Positions 6,513-12,704 are shown, counted from the first letter of the stretch. The stretch is DNA of 20,305 nucleotides from an uncultured Christensenellaceae bacterium (GCA_910588425.1 CAJUPM010000019.1:1-20305); one strand, 5' to 3'. The notes: generated by a model not told the origin, from the letters alone. Numbers and translations: made by a program.

Positions 6513-8216
6513 TTATCCCTGAACCTGCGCCAGAATTTCAGGCGGCAGATTCGCCATCGCCTCGTCAATATTGATCTCCCCGGCGCCTGCCGCGCCGTCC
6601 GCATCCATCATTGCCTGGCCGCCTTCCATTCCCATCTCTGCTCCCTGCATCTCCGCGCCGCCCATCATGGCGTCTGCGCCCGGGCCTGCGGCTGCTTCTT
6701 CGGTCTTTGCCATGCTCTCCTTGGCTTTTTCCACAATTTTGGCCTTGTTGGGGATCGCCGAACTCGGGACGGATTCCAGATATGTAACCGGATCCACCAG
6801 CTGCTTGGCGAACAGATTGTCCAGGCTCTGGATGCTCGTCATTTCCGACCAATAAGCCGCCGTACCAATGTCGACGTTAAACTCCAGCACATAATCCGAT
6901 AAAGTGGCAAAATCAAAGGTAACCTCCTGGTCTGCTCCCATGTCATCCTCGGTAACAACCGTGCGTTTGCCATAAAAGATCCGCATCTGGTCCACGCAAA
7001 TGCGCACAAAATCTTCCACAAACTGGTAATAGCTCTGGCGCACCAGCTCCAGCGGCACGGCCGTCGCCTTCTGCACGGCGATAATTGCCGAAGTGTTGTC
7101 CGGCTGTACGTTGCCCAGCGCCGCGTCCGAGGCGCCCATCAGGTCTTTGGTCAGCGATACATACTTGTCGATGTATTCACCCACCTGCGAAGACATGCTG
7201 ATATTGTGCGTGTCCGTGCTGACGATCCGGGTGGGATCGCCGCGCACGGCAATGGGCGCAATCCCTTCCACCCAGCGGTCCAGCTTGGTCTCATCGTAAA
7301 ATACCCGCGGGAATGCCTGCTGGCGAATGAACCGCTGTGCCAGCGCCGAAAGCTTGTTAATGGCCATCTGGTTGGGGATGAGCCCCTCAATGATGCTCTG
7401 GCCGTGATAGCAGTTTTTCACGCGCTCCCAGCTCATAAAGCAAATGGGGTATAGCGTCATCTCGGTCTTGGTCTCTGGCTTGATGATGGTGTTTTCCGTC
7501 GTCTTGATGTAGTGGATTTTGCCGTTCTCCTTCCAATACTTTAAAATCACGGTAACCTTGTCATCGTAAATCCGCTCATCCTCCGCAAAGAGATCGTGCT
7601 GTGCGCTGTCCGGCCGAATCGCGTCAATATCCGCCTTGGGGCGCCCCGTTTCCTTCATCTCTGCCTTCACCTCGTCCACCAGCCTGCGGTATTCGATCAG
7701 GAGATACGGCTGCTTCTGAACGTTCCCAACCTGCGGGTTGCCAAAATAAATACTCGTGTTGTCGATGGCCTCCAGCTCGATCAGCCCCGGCATATCCGGA
7801 TGTCCGCTCTTGCGATCCGGGTTGAAGAAAACGTGCATCACGCCGTCTCCGTCCACAGCCGCATCCCGCAAAATCCCGCGGCTCAGGGCGCCAAATCGGT
7901 TAAACTCCATAATCTGGCGGATCTGCCGCTCTGTAACGCGCAGCATGATTCGTGAAACGCTGTCCTCCACTCTGTTAAACAGCCCCAGCCGCAGCCCAAT
8001 ATCATCCGAGACAAGCATGGCGATAAAATAGTTGACGACTCTCTTCAAAATGTTGAAAACCGGCTTGTCCAGATCCGGCGCGTTCACGCCCTCCCATTGC
8101 CTGCCCAGAAAGAAGTTCTCGTTGTTCTTCACTTTCTCGACCAGATCAATGCTCTCGTTGAATTGCAGCGCCTTCTGGTATTCCTGCCAGATTCCGCTCG
8201 GCTTCTTGAAAATCAT
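6513..8216 (-). CDS. Phage portal protein
   Basis: The protein has 567 residues, a usual portal length. It starts with a helical segment (GIWQEYQKALQFNES) and FFLGRQWEG, then NILKRVVNYFIAMLVSDD. The middle carries RFGALSRGILRDAAVDGDGVMHV and MTLYPICFMSWERVKNCYHGQSIIEGLIPNQ with the long helix AINKLSALAQRFIRQQAF. This pattern is shared by P22-like and related portals. The dodecameric ring would form the DNA-entry vertex, bind the terminase during packaging and later hold the adaptor. Residues 508-547 are an unusual Met/Gly/Ala/Glu-rich linker before the final helix (LPPEILAQVQG). GAGGAG lies 5 nt before the ATG. It follows the large terminase and precedes the scaffold, as expected. Confidence 0.88.
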   Translation of the reverse strand: MIFKKPSGIWQEYQKALQFNESIDLVEKVKNNENFFLGRQWEGVNAPDLDKPVFNILKRVVNYFIAMLVSDDIGLRLGLFNRVEDSVSRIMLRVTERQIRQIMEFNRFGALSRGILRDAAVDGDGVMHVFFNPDRKSGHPDMPGLIELEAIDNTSIYFGNPQVGNVQKQPYLLIEYRRLVDEVKAEMKETGRPKADIDAIRPDSAQHDLFAEDERIYDDKVTVILKYWKENGKIHYIKTTENTIIKPETKTEMTLYPICFMSWERVKNCYHGQSIIEGLIPNQMAINKLSALAQRFIRQQAFPRVFYDETKLDRWVEGIAPIAVRGDPTRIVSTDTHNISMSSQVGEYIDKYVSLTKDLMGASDAALGNVQPDNTSAIIAVQKATAVPLELVRQSYYQFVEDFVRICVDQMRIFYGKRTVVTEDDMGADQEVTFDFATLSDYVLEFNVDIGTAAYWSEMTSIQSLDNLFAKQLVDPVTYLESVPSSAIPNKAKIVEKAKESMAKTEEAAAGPGADAMMGGAEMQGAEMGMEGGQAMMDADGAAGAGEINIDEAMANLPPEILAQVQG

Positions 8217-8241
8217 ATGCTCTCCTCTCTATCCCTTTCTC

Positions 8242-8463
8242 CTAAATCTCCTGCTGCTCGTCCAGGCCGCCCCGATAGTTCATCAGCGCCTGAAACTGCC
8301 GCTCTTCCTTTGCCAGGTGCTCCTGGAATTCTTTGCGCTGGCGCAAAAGCTCCAGTTCGGTTTCCTCTTGCCTTTCCATCCGCTCCAGCTTTACTGCAAG
8401 AAACGCAGTGCAGCCTGCCAGCAGCAAAATTGCCATTCCGAGAATCACAATACAGGTGATCAT
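8242..8463 (-). CDS. Small phage membrane protein with coiled-coil tail
   Basis: This 73-residue protein has one N-terminal transmembrane helix (residues about 2-24, ending LLAGCTAFLAV) followed by a charged helix rich in Glu, Arg, Lys and Gln (KLERMERQEETELELLRQRK). Positive residues lie right after the membrane segment, which suggests N-out, C-in topology. The C-terminus holds FQALMNYRGG. AGGAGGAGG precedes the ATG, and the gene sits between large terminase and portal with short spacers. It is not a clear holin, because lysis genes are elsewhere and there is a single membrane helix. Tethering a packaging or head-assembly step to the membrane is possible. No family is recognised. Confidence 0.75.
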   Translation of the reverse strand: MITCIVILGMAILLLAGCTAFLAVKLERMERQEETELELLRQRKEFQEHLAKEERQFQALMNYRGGLDEQQEI

Positions 8464-8480
8464 TCTTTTTTCCTCCTCCT

Positions 8481-9926
8481 TTAAGTTCCATACGACAGCA
8501 AGCTCTCGACTTCGCTGTAATACATCTTGGTCTTTTTATTTTCCTTTGGCTTCGCCCCAAAGGGCCGCAAAACGAATAAGTATCGCAGTGCATCCGGCGC
8601 GTGTGTCAGCTCGTGCGGCTCATTCGCGCAATCGTTGGGCTTCTTCTTGTCTCTGGCAATGCTCTGCAATGTCCGAATCAGATTCGGGCAGTTTTTGAAG
8701 ATCTTCAGCCTCGCCGTCTCTTTGCCCTCCGGGTCCGTGTAAACCTGAAGCCATTCTTTCAGGTTGGCCCAGCCCGAAATCCTGTCATTGGAAGAGCGCT
8801 CAAAGTGCAGCCCATAGCTGTCAAAAATCTCTGCCCGCGTCCTTCCGCTCTCATTGCTCCTGCCAAACATATCCGGCGGCGCATACCGCAGATAAATCGC
8901 CTCTCCCTGCTCTGCCTGCTTCATGGCCTCTGCGGCCTTTGGGATAATCAGCCCTTCTTCATAAACCTCCCGGTAAACGTATGCGTTGTTTTCCTCGTCA
9001 AACGCCACCCAGTAGCTGGCCAGCATGTCCAGCCCATAGTCCATCGTGTGATATCTGCGCCAGTCATCCGGAATGGCAAACGGCTCGCAAACGTGAATAT
9101 CCCTGCGCATCTCGTCAAAATACGCCCCTTCAAAGGTCGCCATCGCCTCTTCCGGGCTAGCCGGGTACTCCCTCAGCGTCTTTTCGCCCAGCAGCTTGCG
9201 CGTTTTTCGGTACCACGCCGCATCCCGCCTCGGATCCGCGTCCCATGGCAGGAAAATCCGGTTGAATTCCTCCGCCTGCTTCCATGTCTTTTCAAAAAAT
9301 GTTCCGGGCATCATGGTAGAAAGTCCGATAACCTTCCCTCCCCCCGGTCGGTTGATGACGGGCAGGCCCGCGGTCCAAATCTCCTCCGCATATTGCTGAA
9401 ATGCCCATTCGTCAAAGAGCAGAAGATTTGCCGTAAACGACCGGGAAACACCCGGCGCCGAGTTAAATGCCTGAAAGATGCTGGGCGCGTTCCCTTTTTT
9501 GAATATCTTGATGGTCATCGCTGTCGCTTCAAATCGGAATCCCCCCGGCGGCTCGGGCCCATATTCGGAAAAGAACTCCGGCATGTTGCGCACAATCACG
9601 CCCAGCCTGCGCACCAGCTCCTTGGCCTCCAGCTCAGTCCTGGAAAGGGCGACTACCGTCGAGCCTTCCCGGGTCATCAGCGTGTAAAGCGCATAGCAGA
9701 TCGCAAGCCAGCTCATGCCCAGCTGCCGTGCTTTTAAAACGATGTTGAACTTGTGCTCGTGTATCGAGGCAAGGGCCTTTTTCTGCTCCGGCCAAAGTTT
9801 AAAGGGGATGACGGCCTCTGTCGCGTCCTTGTCCTCAATTTTGCAGTAGCTTTCTATGAAGTAGGCAAGATCGCCCGAGAGATATGCCAGCTCCCTCTCC
9901 CGAATCCGCTCAATCCTCTCCTTCAC
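8481..9926 (-). CDS. terL: Phage terminase large subunit
   Basis: This 481-residue DNA-packaging motor subunit starts with GTG, preceded by AAAGGTG. The ATPase domain has a deviant Walker A (VLKARQLGMSW, 63-73), a Walker B with catalytic acid (LLLFDEW, 168-174) and the coupling segment GLSTMMPGTFF (201-211). The RNase H-like nuclease domain begins at HTMDYGLD (about 293-300, with Asp296 the likely first metal ligand) and ends near DALRYLFVLRPFG. With the portal it translocates DNA into the head and cuts concatemers. The gene overlaps the small-terminase candidate by 17 nt, which implies coupled translation. All key residues are in place and no frameshift is visible. The cos or pac type cannot be read from it. 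Confidence 0.93.
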   Translation of the reverse strand: MKERIERIRERELAYLSGDLAYFIESYCKIEDKDATEAVIPFKLWPEQKKALASIHEHKFNIVLKARQLGMSWLAICYALYTLMTREGSTVVALSRTELEAKELVRRLGVIVRNMPEFFSEYGPEPPGGFRFEATAMTIKIFKKGNAPSIFQAFNSAPGVSRSFTANLLLFDEWAFQQYAEEIWTAGLPVINRPGGGKVIGLSTMMPGTFFEKTWKQAEEFNRIFLPWDADPRRDAAWYRKTRKLLGEKTLREYPASPEEAMATFEGAYFDEMRRDIHVCEPFAIPDDWRRYHTMDYGLDMLASYWVAFDEENNAYVYREVYEEGLIIPKAAEAMKQAEQGEAIYLRYAPPDMFGRSNESGRTRAEIFDSYGLHFERSSNDRISGWANLKEWLQVYTDPEGKETARLKIFKNCPNLIRTLQSIARDKKKPNDCANEPHELTHAPDALRYLFVLRPFGAKPKENKKTKMYYSEVESLLSYGT

Positions 9927-10245
9927 AGCGTTTGCTCACCTTTCGCAGTAATTCCCTGTCCCCATCCGAAAGCTCCGTGCTCTGCGTCTCTCCCTCTGCC
10001 GGGTGCAGCTTTTGCAGCATCTCAAATGCCTTAAATTTGGAAAACATCTTATACTCCACCGAGCCATCCTTCTTAATCTCAATGCGCTCAACTGCGCGCT
10101 TTGCTCTGGGTGTCAGTTTTTCAAAAGCCTTTGGCCGCCAGTGTGTCTGCCCATCCTCATCCGTGTATCGCTCCAAGTAGTTCGCCGGATTTTGAAATGC
10201 AATCGCTCTGAGCTCTTTTTCGATTTTCTCCTGCAAATTTTTCAC
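9910..10245 (-). CDS. Short terminase small subunit-like protein
   Basis: The chosen GTG at 10245 follows GGGAGGG and lies after the stop of the preceding gene, giving 111 residues. An in-frame ATG at 10296 (128 residues) overlaps the preceding gene and has a poorly placed ribosome binding site. The segment AIAFQNPANYLERY, then AVERIEIKKDGSVEYKMFSKFKAFEMLQ, matches the C-terminal half of Terminase_2-type small subunits, the part involved in oligomer formation. The usual N-terminal helix-turn-helix (about 60 residues, often TPKQ..F..EYL) is absent from either start. It should help the large terminase choose and hold phage DNA; how it does so without the DNA-binding half is unclear. It overlaps the large terminase by 17 nt. 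Confidence 0.7.
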   Translation of the reverse strand: MKNLQEKIEKELRAIAFQNPANYLERYTDEDGQTHWRPKAFEKLTPRAKRAVERIEIKKDGSVEYKMFSKFKAFEMLQKLHPAEGETQSTELSDGDRELLRKVSKRCEGED

Positions 10246-10268
10246 GCTCTGTTTTCCCTCCCATTCCT

Positions 10269-10469
10269 CTATTTCTCCGGCAGGAAAAGCGGGCATTCTT
10301 CCACAAAATATCCATCAGCCGCCTCCGTCCCCAATTCGCGCGTGCGCCATCCCGGCACGGGCCTCAAATGCCTGCTCCAGTTGCATCCCCGCCCCGCCCT
10401 GTTTGGAACTGCGTTTTGACAAATCCAGCAAAGTGTCTCTTCTTCCTTCCGTCGTCTGCCCGGTTTCAT
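10269..10469 (-). CDS. Small cysteine-rich phage protein (CxxC...PVPGW...C)
   Basis: The protein has 66 residues, with Cys14, Cys17, Cys29 and Cys59 spaced as a likely zinc site. The order CWIC, GCNWSR, PVPGW and a closing CPLFLP is a pattern I associate with small conserved proteins in Firmicutes phage early or packaging regions, of unknown role. The N-terminus is very basic (MKPGRRRKEEE), which suggests nucleic-acid contact. The ATG overlaps the preceding stop (ATGA) and is preceded by GGGAGG at 8 nt, so the two genes are coupled. The fold and metal binding are inferred from cysteine spacing only. Confidence 0.72.
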   Translation of the reverse strand: MKPGRRRKEEETLCWICQNAVPNRAGRGCNWSRHLRPVPGWRTRELGTEAADGYFVEECPLFLPEK

Positions 10470-10660
10470 GCCGTCTCCCTCCCCGCTTCCAAAATCTCAA
10501 TCCCTGCCATCTCCAAAAGCTCCTCCCTGCCCATCGCATATGCGCATTCCATGCAGAGCCTGCCCTCTTCCAGCTCTAAATAGCTCTCTCCCTCGCAAAT
10601 ATACTCTCCGCAGTTTTTGCAGAGGAAAATCGGGTCAGTTTTTTTCTCGCCATAATTCAT
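10466..10660 (-). CDS. Small zinc-ribbon-like phage protein
   Basis: The protein has 64 residues. Cys14/Cys17 (CKNC) and Cys36/Cys39 (CMEC) form a classic CxxC-18-CxxC ribbon, with an extra Cys22. The C-terminal helix (AYAMGREELLEMAGIEILEAG) follows. The fold resembles the treble-clef or LIM-like ribbons common in small phage proteins. The start lies inside the end of the preceding gene (26-nt overlap) with only a weak purine-rich site, so expression probably depends on translational coupling. It ends with a 4-nt ATGA overlap into the next gene. Function unknown. Confidence 0.72.
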   Translation of the reverse strand: MNYGEKKTDPIFLCKNCGEYICEGESYLELEEGRLCMECAYAMGREELLEMAGIEILEAGRETA

Positions 10661-10775
10661 ACCAAATCTTTTCCCGCTTTCTTGCCTGTTCTAAGCGCTC
10701 TTCGAGCTCCAAATTCTTTTTCGTCAGATGAAGGATCATCTCGGTCAATTCCTCTTTTTGCATATCTCTTTTCAT
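10635..10775 (-). CDS. Very small helical phage protein, first gene of the operon
   Basis: The protein is 46 residues (MKRDMQKEELTEMILHLTKK at the start). It is highly charged and predicted to be one continuous helix with leucine-zipper-like spacing (LTEMILHLTKKNLELEERL), ending WYELWREKN. GAGGAG lies 6 nt before the ATG, and the start is about 25 nt from the expected transcription start of the operator-bearing promoter. No family is recognised. As the leader gene of a tightly coupled operon it may be a small regulator or adaptor, or serve mainly to load ribosomes onto the operon. The ribosome site, frame and tight fit with the promoter argue that it is real. Confidence 0.7.
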   Translation of the reverse strand: MKRDMQKEELTEMILHLTKKNLELEERLEQARKREKIWYELWREKN

Positions 10776-10789
10776 CTCAAACTCCTCAT

Positions 10790-10859
10790 TCACACTTCGT
10801 GATTATATATTATCACTATATGTGTGATTAGTCAATTTATTTTTTCACATTTTGTGTGA
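10790..10859. promoter_or_regulatory. Three operator-like palindromes around the phage promoter
   Basis: Three sites share TCAC...GTGA arms: 10790-10802 (TCACACTTCGTGA), 10813-10827 (TCACTATATGTGTGA) and 10845-10859 (TCACATTTTGTGTGA). The first covers the expected transcription start, the second fills the -35/-10 spacer and the third lies just upstream of -35. Centres are 24 and 32 bp apart. This layout is typical of phage repressor operators. The protein that binds them is not identified. Confidence 0.7.
10807..10835 (-). promoter_or_regulatory. Strong sigma-A type promoter of the phage structural operon
   Basis: On the minus strand the -35 is TTGACT (10830-10835), followed by exactly 17 bases and a -10 of TAATAT (10807-10812). 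The transcription start should be near 10800, giving a leader of about 25 nt to the first gene at 10775. It is the only strong promoter seen for this operon in the window, and it overlaps three operator-like palindromes. Confidence 0.82.
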
Positions 10860-11088
10860 TATTTTTCTAACACTCTCCTATTGCCCCAAAAGCCGCCATT
10901 GTTGCGCCTATTTTGCCAGTCCTCTCCGCCTTCTTGTAAAATCTTCTTCCTCTGCTATAATAGAAATAAAGAGAGCGGCAAAGTGCCGCTGTTTAAACTT
11001 GTATTCCAATTCTCTGCGCTTCGCAGCAATATAATATAGGTAGAAACGCCCCGTAAAACCATCTACCTCTTCCAAAGGTGATCCGTAT
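10860..11088. other. Intergenic junction between phage module and host genes
   Basis: No convincing gene is present; the one plus-strand frame of about 60 codons (10852-11034) begins inside an operator and has no ribosome binding site. The stretch holds a plus-strand promoter candidate (10934-10961), a hairpin AGCGGCA-AAG-TGCCGCT (10974-10990) without a good U tract, a second TATAAT box (11030-11035), a CTGCG/CGCAG hairpin and an inverted repeat GGTAGA/TCTACC (11039-11044 and 11062-11067). A prophage end could lie here, but no attachment core can be recognised without the other end. Confidence 0.5.
10934..10961 (+). promoter_or_regulatory. Promoter candidate for the 79-residue hypothetical gene
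   Basis: TTGTAA (10934-10939), 16 bases, then a perfect TATAAT (10956-10961). The resulting leader of about 120 nt before the gene contains several short hairpins. The -35 is only partly consensus. Confidence 0.55.
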
Positions 11089-11328
11089 ATGAAAGCAGTT
11101 CCCTATCCCAATCCGTCTGTCGATTCTCTCATGCGCCAATGCCGCGCGCTCCATGCGCAGTCCGGCCGGCTTCTTTTGCAGGTATCCCTGGTGGATGCCG
11201 GGCAAAGAGATCTCGGGGTCATTCAAAACGAGCTGGCTCAGCTCAAATCCTATCTCGAAAATCTGGAAGCGCTTCTCGCGCAAAAAGAGGACCTTCCTGC
11301 TGCTCAGCAGCTCTCCCTCCTTCCTTGA
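11089..11328 (+). CDS. Hypothetical small coiled-coil protein
   Basis: The protein has 79 residues and no signal or membrane segment. The first 12 residues are Pro/Tyr-containing (MKAVPYPNPSVD) and the rest is amphipathic helix rich in Leu, Gln and Ala (LAQLKSYLENLEALLAQKE). AAAGGTGAT lies 6 nt before the ATG. The stop overlaps the -35 box of the tRNA promoter. It is not recognised. It could be host or the outermost gene of the neighbouring phage element; its strand is opposite to the phage operon. Confidence 0.6.
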   Translation: MKAVPYPNPSVDSLMRQCRALHAQSGRLLLQVSLVDAGQRDLGVIQNELAQLKSYLENLEALLAQKEDLPAAQQLSLLP

Positions 11329-11353
11329 CTTTTCTTTGCTCCTTTGCTATGAT
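11325..11353 (+). promoter_or_regulatory. Promoter of the tRNA-Leu gene
   Basis: TTGACT (11325-11330), 17 bases, then TATGAT (11348-11353). The expected start is a few bases before the mature tRNA end at 11365. It overlaps the last codon of the upstream gene. Confidence 0.8.
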
Positions 11354-11364
11354 GTTAGTTGCCT

Positions 11365-11447
11365 GCGGATGTGGCGGAATTGGCAGACGCGCTAGATTTA
11401 GGCTCTAGTGGGAGACCATGCAGGTTCAAGTCCTGTCATCCGCACCA
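11365..11447 (+). tRNA. tRNA-Leu (anticodon UAG)
   Basis: The acceptor arms GCGGATG and CATCCGC pair fully and are followed by ACCA, so the CCA end is encoded. The anticodon arm is CTAGA-TTTAGGC-TCTAG with anticodon TAG, which reads CUA and other CUN leucine codons. A class II long variable arm (TGGGAGACCATG) and a T arm CAGG-TTCAAGT-CCTG are present. It stands alone with its own promoter and terminator. Confidence 0.96.
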
Positions 11448-11449
11448 CG

Positions 11450-11480
11450 TCGGAACGAGTTTCTCTCGTTCCGATTTTTT
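11450..11480 (+). terminator. Rho-independent terminator of tRNA-Leu
   Basis: TCGGAACGAG, loop TTTCT, CTCGTTCCGA: a perfect 10-bp stem followed by TTTTTTATTT. It begins 2 nt after the tRNA CCA end. Confidence 0.92.
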
Positions 11481-11570
11481 ATTTGATAAAAATCAGCTAC
11501 TCTCTGCACTTTCTCCTTTCCGCAAAAATCTGTGCTGAACTCCGCAGTCCATCGCCCGCCTATCTTTCCA

Positions 11571-11599
11571 TTGCCTGTTTCCTCTTTCTTTTATATAAT
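11571..11599 (+). promoter_or_regulatory. Promoter of the flavin reductase-family gene
   Basis: TTGCCT (11571-11576), 17 bases, then a perfect TATAAT (11594-11599), about 40 bases before the ATG. The rest of the interval 11481-11570 shows nothing recognisable. Confidence 0.75.
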
Positions 11600-11639
11600 G
11601 AAGCTGAAAGAAACTTTTTGCAGAGGAGAAGAGAAGATC

Positions 11640-12287
11640 ATGAAAAAAGAGTATCGCGCAAAGCCAGAATCCATGAAAAGCATCCCGACCTACGGTTTCT
11701 CCTGGGTCGATTTTGTAACGGCCATTCCCTCCCCGCTTTTTGTCGTTACCAGCTATAAATCCAATGGCCTGCCCAATGCCTGTCTGCAATCGTGGGCGAC
11801 TTTCGTGGGCAGCGGCGAGGATTTTTACTGCATCATGGCCTCTGTCAATCAGGCTGGGCATATGTATCAGACGATCAAAGAGACGGGAGAGCTGGTTCTG
11901 AACTTCCCCTCCGCAGAATACTACGACCGCTGCTATGCCACGATTGCCCATAACGGCTTTGAAGACGATGAGATCCGCAAATCCGGGCTGACGGCAGAAC
12001 CCGCCGCCACAGTTCACGCGCCCAGAATCCGGGAGTGTTTTTTGAATCTGGAGTGCCAGTATCTTTGGGAAAAGGAGCTATATGAAGGGTCAAGCCATGT
12101 TGTCCTGTGCGCTGTCGCCAAAAACGTCTGCATAGACAGCGCCCTTTTTCAGGAGCATACGGGCCGCTATTCGGATCAGGGGTATCTCTATAATGTGCAC
12201 TACCCCATCAACCCCGAAACCGGCAAAGGCGGCTACGACTGCTTGGCCACTCTAAAGGAAATCGAGCATTCCAAAACTTATTATTGA
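11640..12287 (+). CDS. Flavin reductase-like (flavoredoxin family) FMN-binding protein
   Basis: The ATG at 11640 (215 residues) follows GAGGAGAAGAGAAG; frames upstream of it are not preceded by a site and overlap the promoter. The N-terminal half shows the split-barrel flavin reductase pattern: PSPLFVVTSYKSNGLPNACLQSW (about 26-48), then a strand with FYCIMASVN, then TIKETGELVLNFPS. Proteins of this type bind FMN and pass electrons from NAD(P)H or act as flavoredoxins; the physiological partner is usually unknown. It is cytoplasmic, with no signal peptide. It has its own promoter and a strong terminator, so it is monocistronic. The family call is good; the exact substrate is not known. Confidence 0.85.
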   Translation: MKKEYRAKPESMKSIPTYGFSWVDFVTAIPSPLFVVTSYKSNGLPNACLQSWATFVGSGEDFYCIMASVNQAGHMYQTIKETGELVLNFPSAEYYDRCYATIAHNGFEDDEIRKSGLTAEPAATVHAPRIRECFLNLECQYLWEKELYEGSSHVVLCAVAKNVCIDSALFQEHTGRYSDQGYLYNVHYPINPETGKGGYDCLATLKEIEHSKTYY

Positions 12288-12301
12288 TCCTCCCCGTCCA
12301 C

Positions 12302-12334
12302 AAAGAGGGGCGGATTCCATCCGCCCCTCTTTTT
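12302..12334 (+). terminator. Rho-independent terminator after the flavin reductase gene
   Basis: AAAGAGGGGCGGA, loop TTCCA, TCCGCCCCTCTTT: a 13-bp perfect stem running into a U tract. It cleanly separates the flavin reductase gene from the HTH gene. Confidence 0.92.
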
Positions 12335-12380
12335 AGTTCGTCCTTCCATTATCTTGTCATAAAAGCACTACCCAAACCGA

Positions 12381-12409
12381 TTGTATCATTCTCTCTTTTA
12401 TTCCATAAT
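12381..12409 (+). promoter_or_regulatory. Promoter candidate of the XRE-type HTH gene
   Basis: TTGTAT (12381-12386), 17 bases, then CATAAT (12404-12409), about 29 bases before the ATG. One base in each box departs from a better match, so this is probably a moderate promoter. Confidence 0.6.
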
Positions 12410-12437
12410 TTTCCATTACCATTCTCGGAGGAAAACT

Positions 12438-12704
12438 ATGGATACTCTTTCTTATGTTGTCGCCTGCAATATTCTCAAACTGCGCGCCAGAGCTGGTCTC
12501 TCACGCCTGGCTCTGGCTTCGGAAGCTGGGATCGGCCAGGATACGCTCCACGATATCGAGCATGCCTGTATCAACTCCAGCGTCAGAACCATCGATAAAA
12601 TCGCAGACGCTCTGGGCGTCCCTTCCTATCAGCTTTTCGCCGGGTGGTATCCGCCTCATTCCAAGGCCGCGCCGCTCATCGAATTTTTGCTCAAGGCTTT
12701 GTAA
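12438..12704 (+). CDS. Small XRE-family helix-turn-helix regulator
   Basis: The ATG at 12438 follows GGAGGAAAACT; a frame-open ATG at 12381 lies within the promoter and is rejected. The protein is 88 residues. A single Cro/C1-type HTH covers residues about 8-66: ILKLRARAGLSRLALASEAG as helices 1-2, then GIGQDTLHDIEHACINSSV as the recognition region, then TIDKIADALGVPSYQLF. A short C-terminal helix (APLIEFLLKAL) may serve for dimers. There is no signal-sensing domain. Its target is unknown. It stands alone behind a strong terminator. It could regulate itself, a host gene, or conceivably the operators at 10790-10859, for which there is no direct evidence. Confidence 0.88.
   Translation: MDTLSYVVACNILKLRARAGLSRLALASEAGIGQDTLHDIEHACINSSVRTIDKIADALGVPSYQLFAGWYPPHSKAAPLIEFLLKAL

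Noticed and set aside
8242..8463. Lipoprotein signal (LAGC) in the 73-residue phage protein
   Set aside because: The N-terminus before the hydrophobic stretch has no positive charge, and the charges follow the helix, which fits a membrane anchor rather than a lipoprotein signal.
8601..9737. Long open frame of 378 codons on the plus strand opposite the large terminase
   Set aside because: It is the antisense of a well-supported gene. Its translation is rich in Arg, Pro, His and Leu without domain pattern, and it has no ribosome binding site.
10813..10859. CRP/FNR-type binding sites
   Set aside because: The arms are TCAC(A)...(T)GTGA, the reverse of the CRP order TGTGA...TCACA, with a different spacer, so a CRP-family site is not supported.
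10974..10990. Hairpin AGCGGCA-AAG-TGCCGCT as a terminator
   Set aside because: It is followed by GTTTAAAC rather than a U tract and lies just after a promoter, so it is more likely part of a leader.
11365..11447. tRNA-Leu as the attachment site of the phage element
   Set aside because: Integrases usually use the tRNA 3' end, but here the 3' end faces away from the phage module and a separate gene lies between. No repeat of the tRNA 3' sequence is visible on the phage side within the window.
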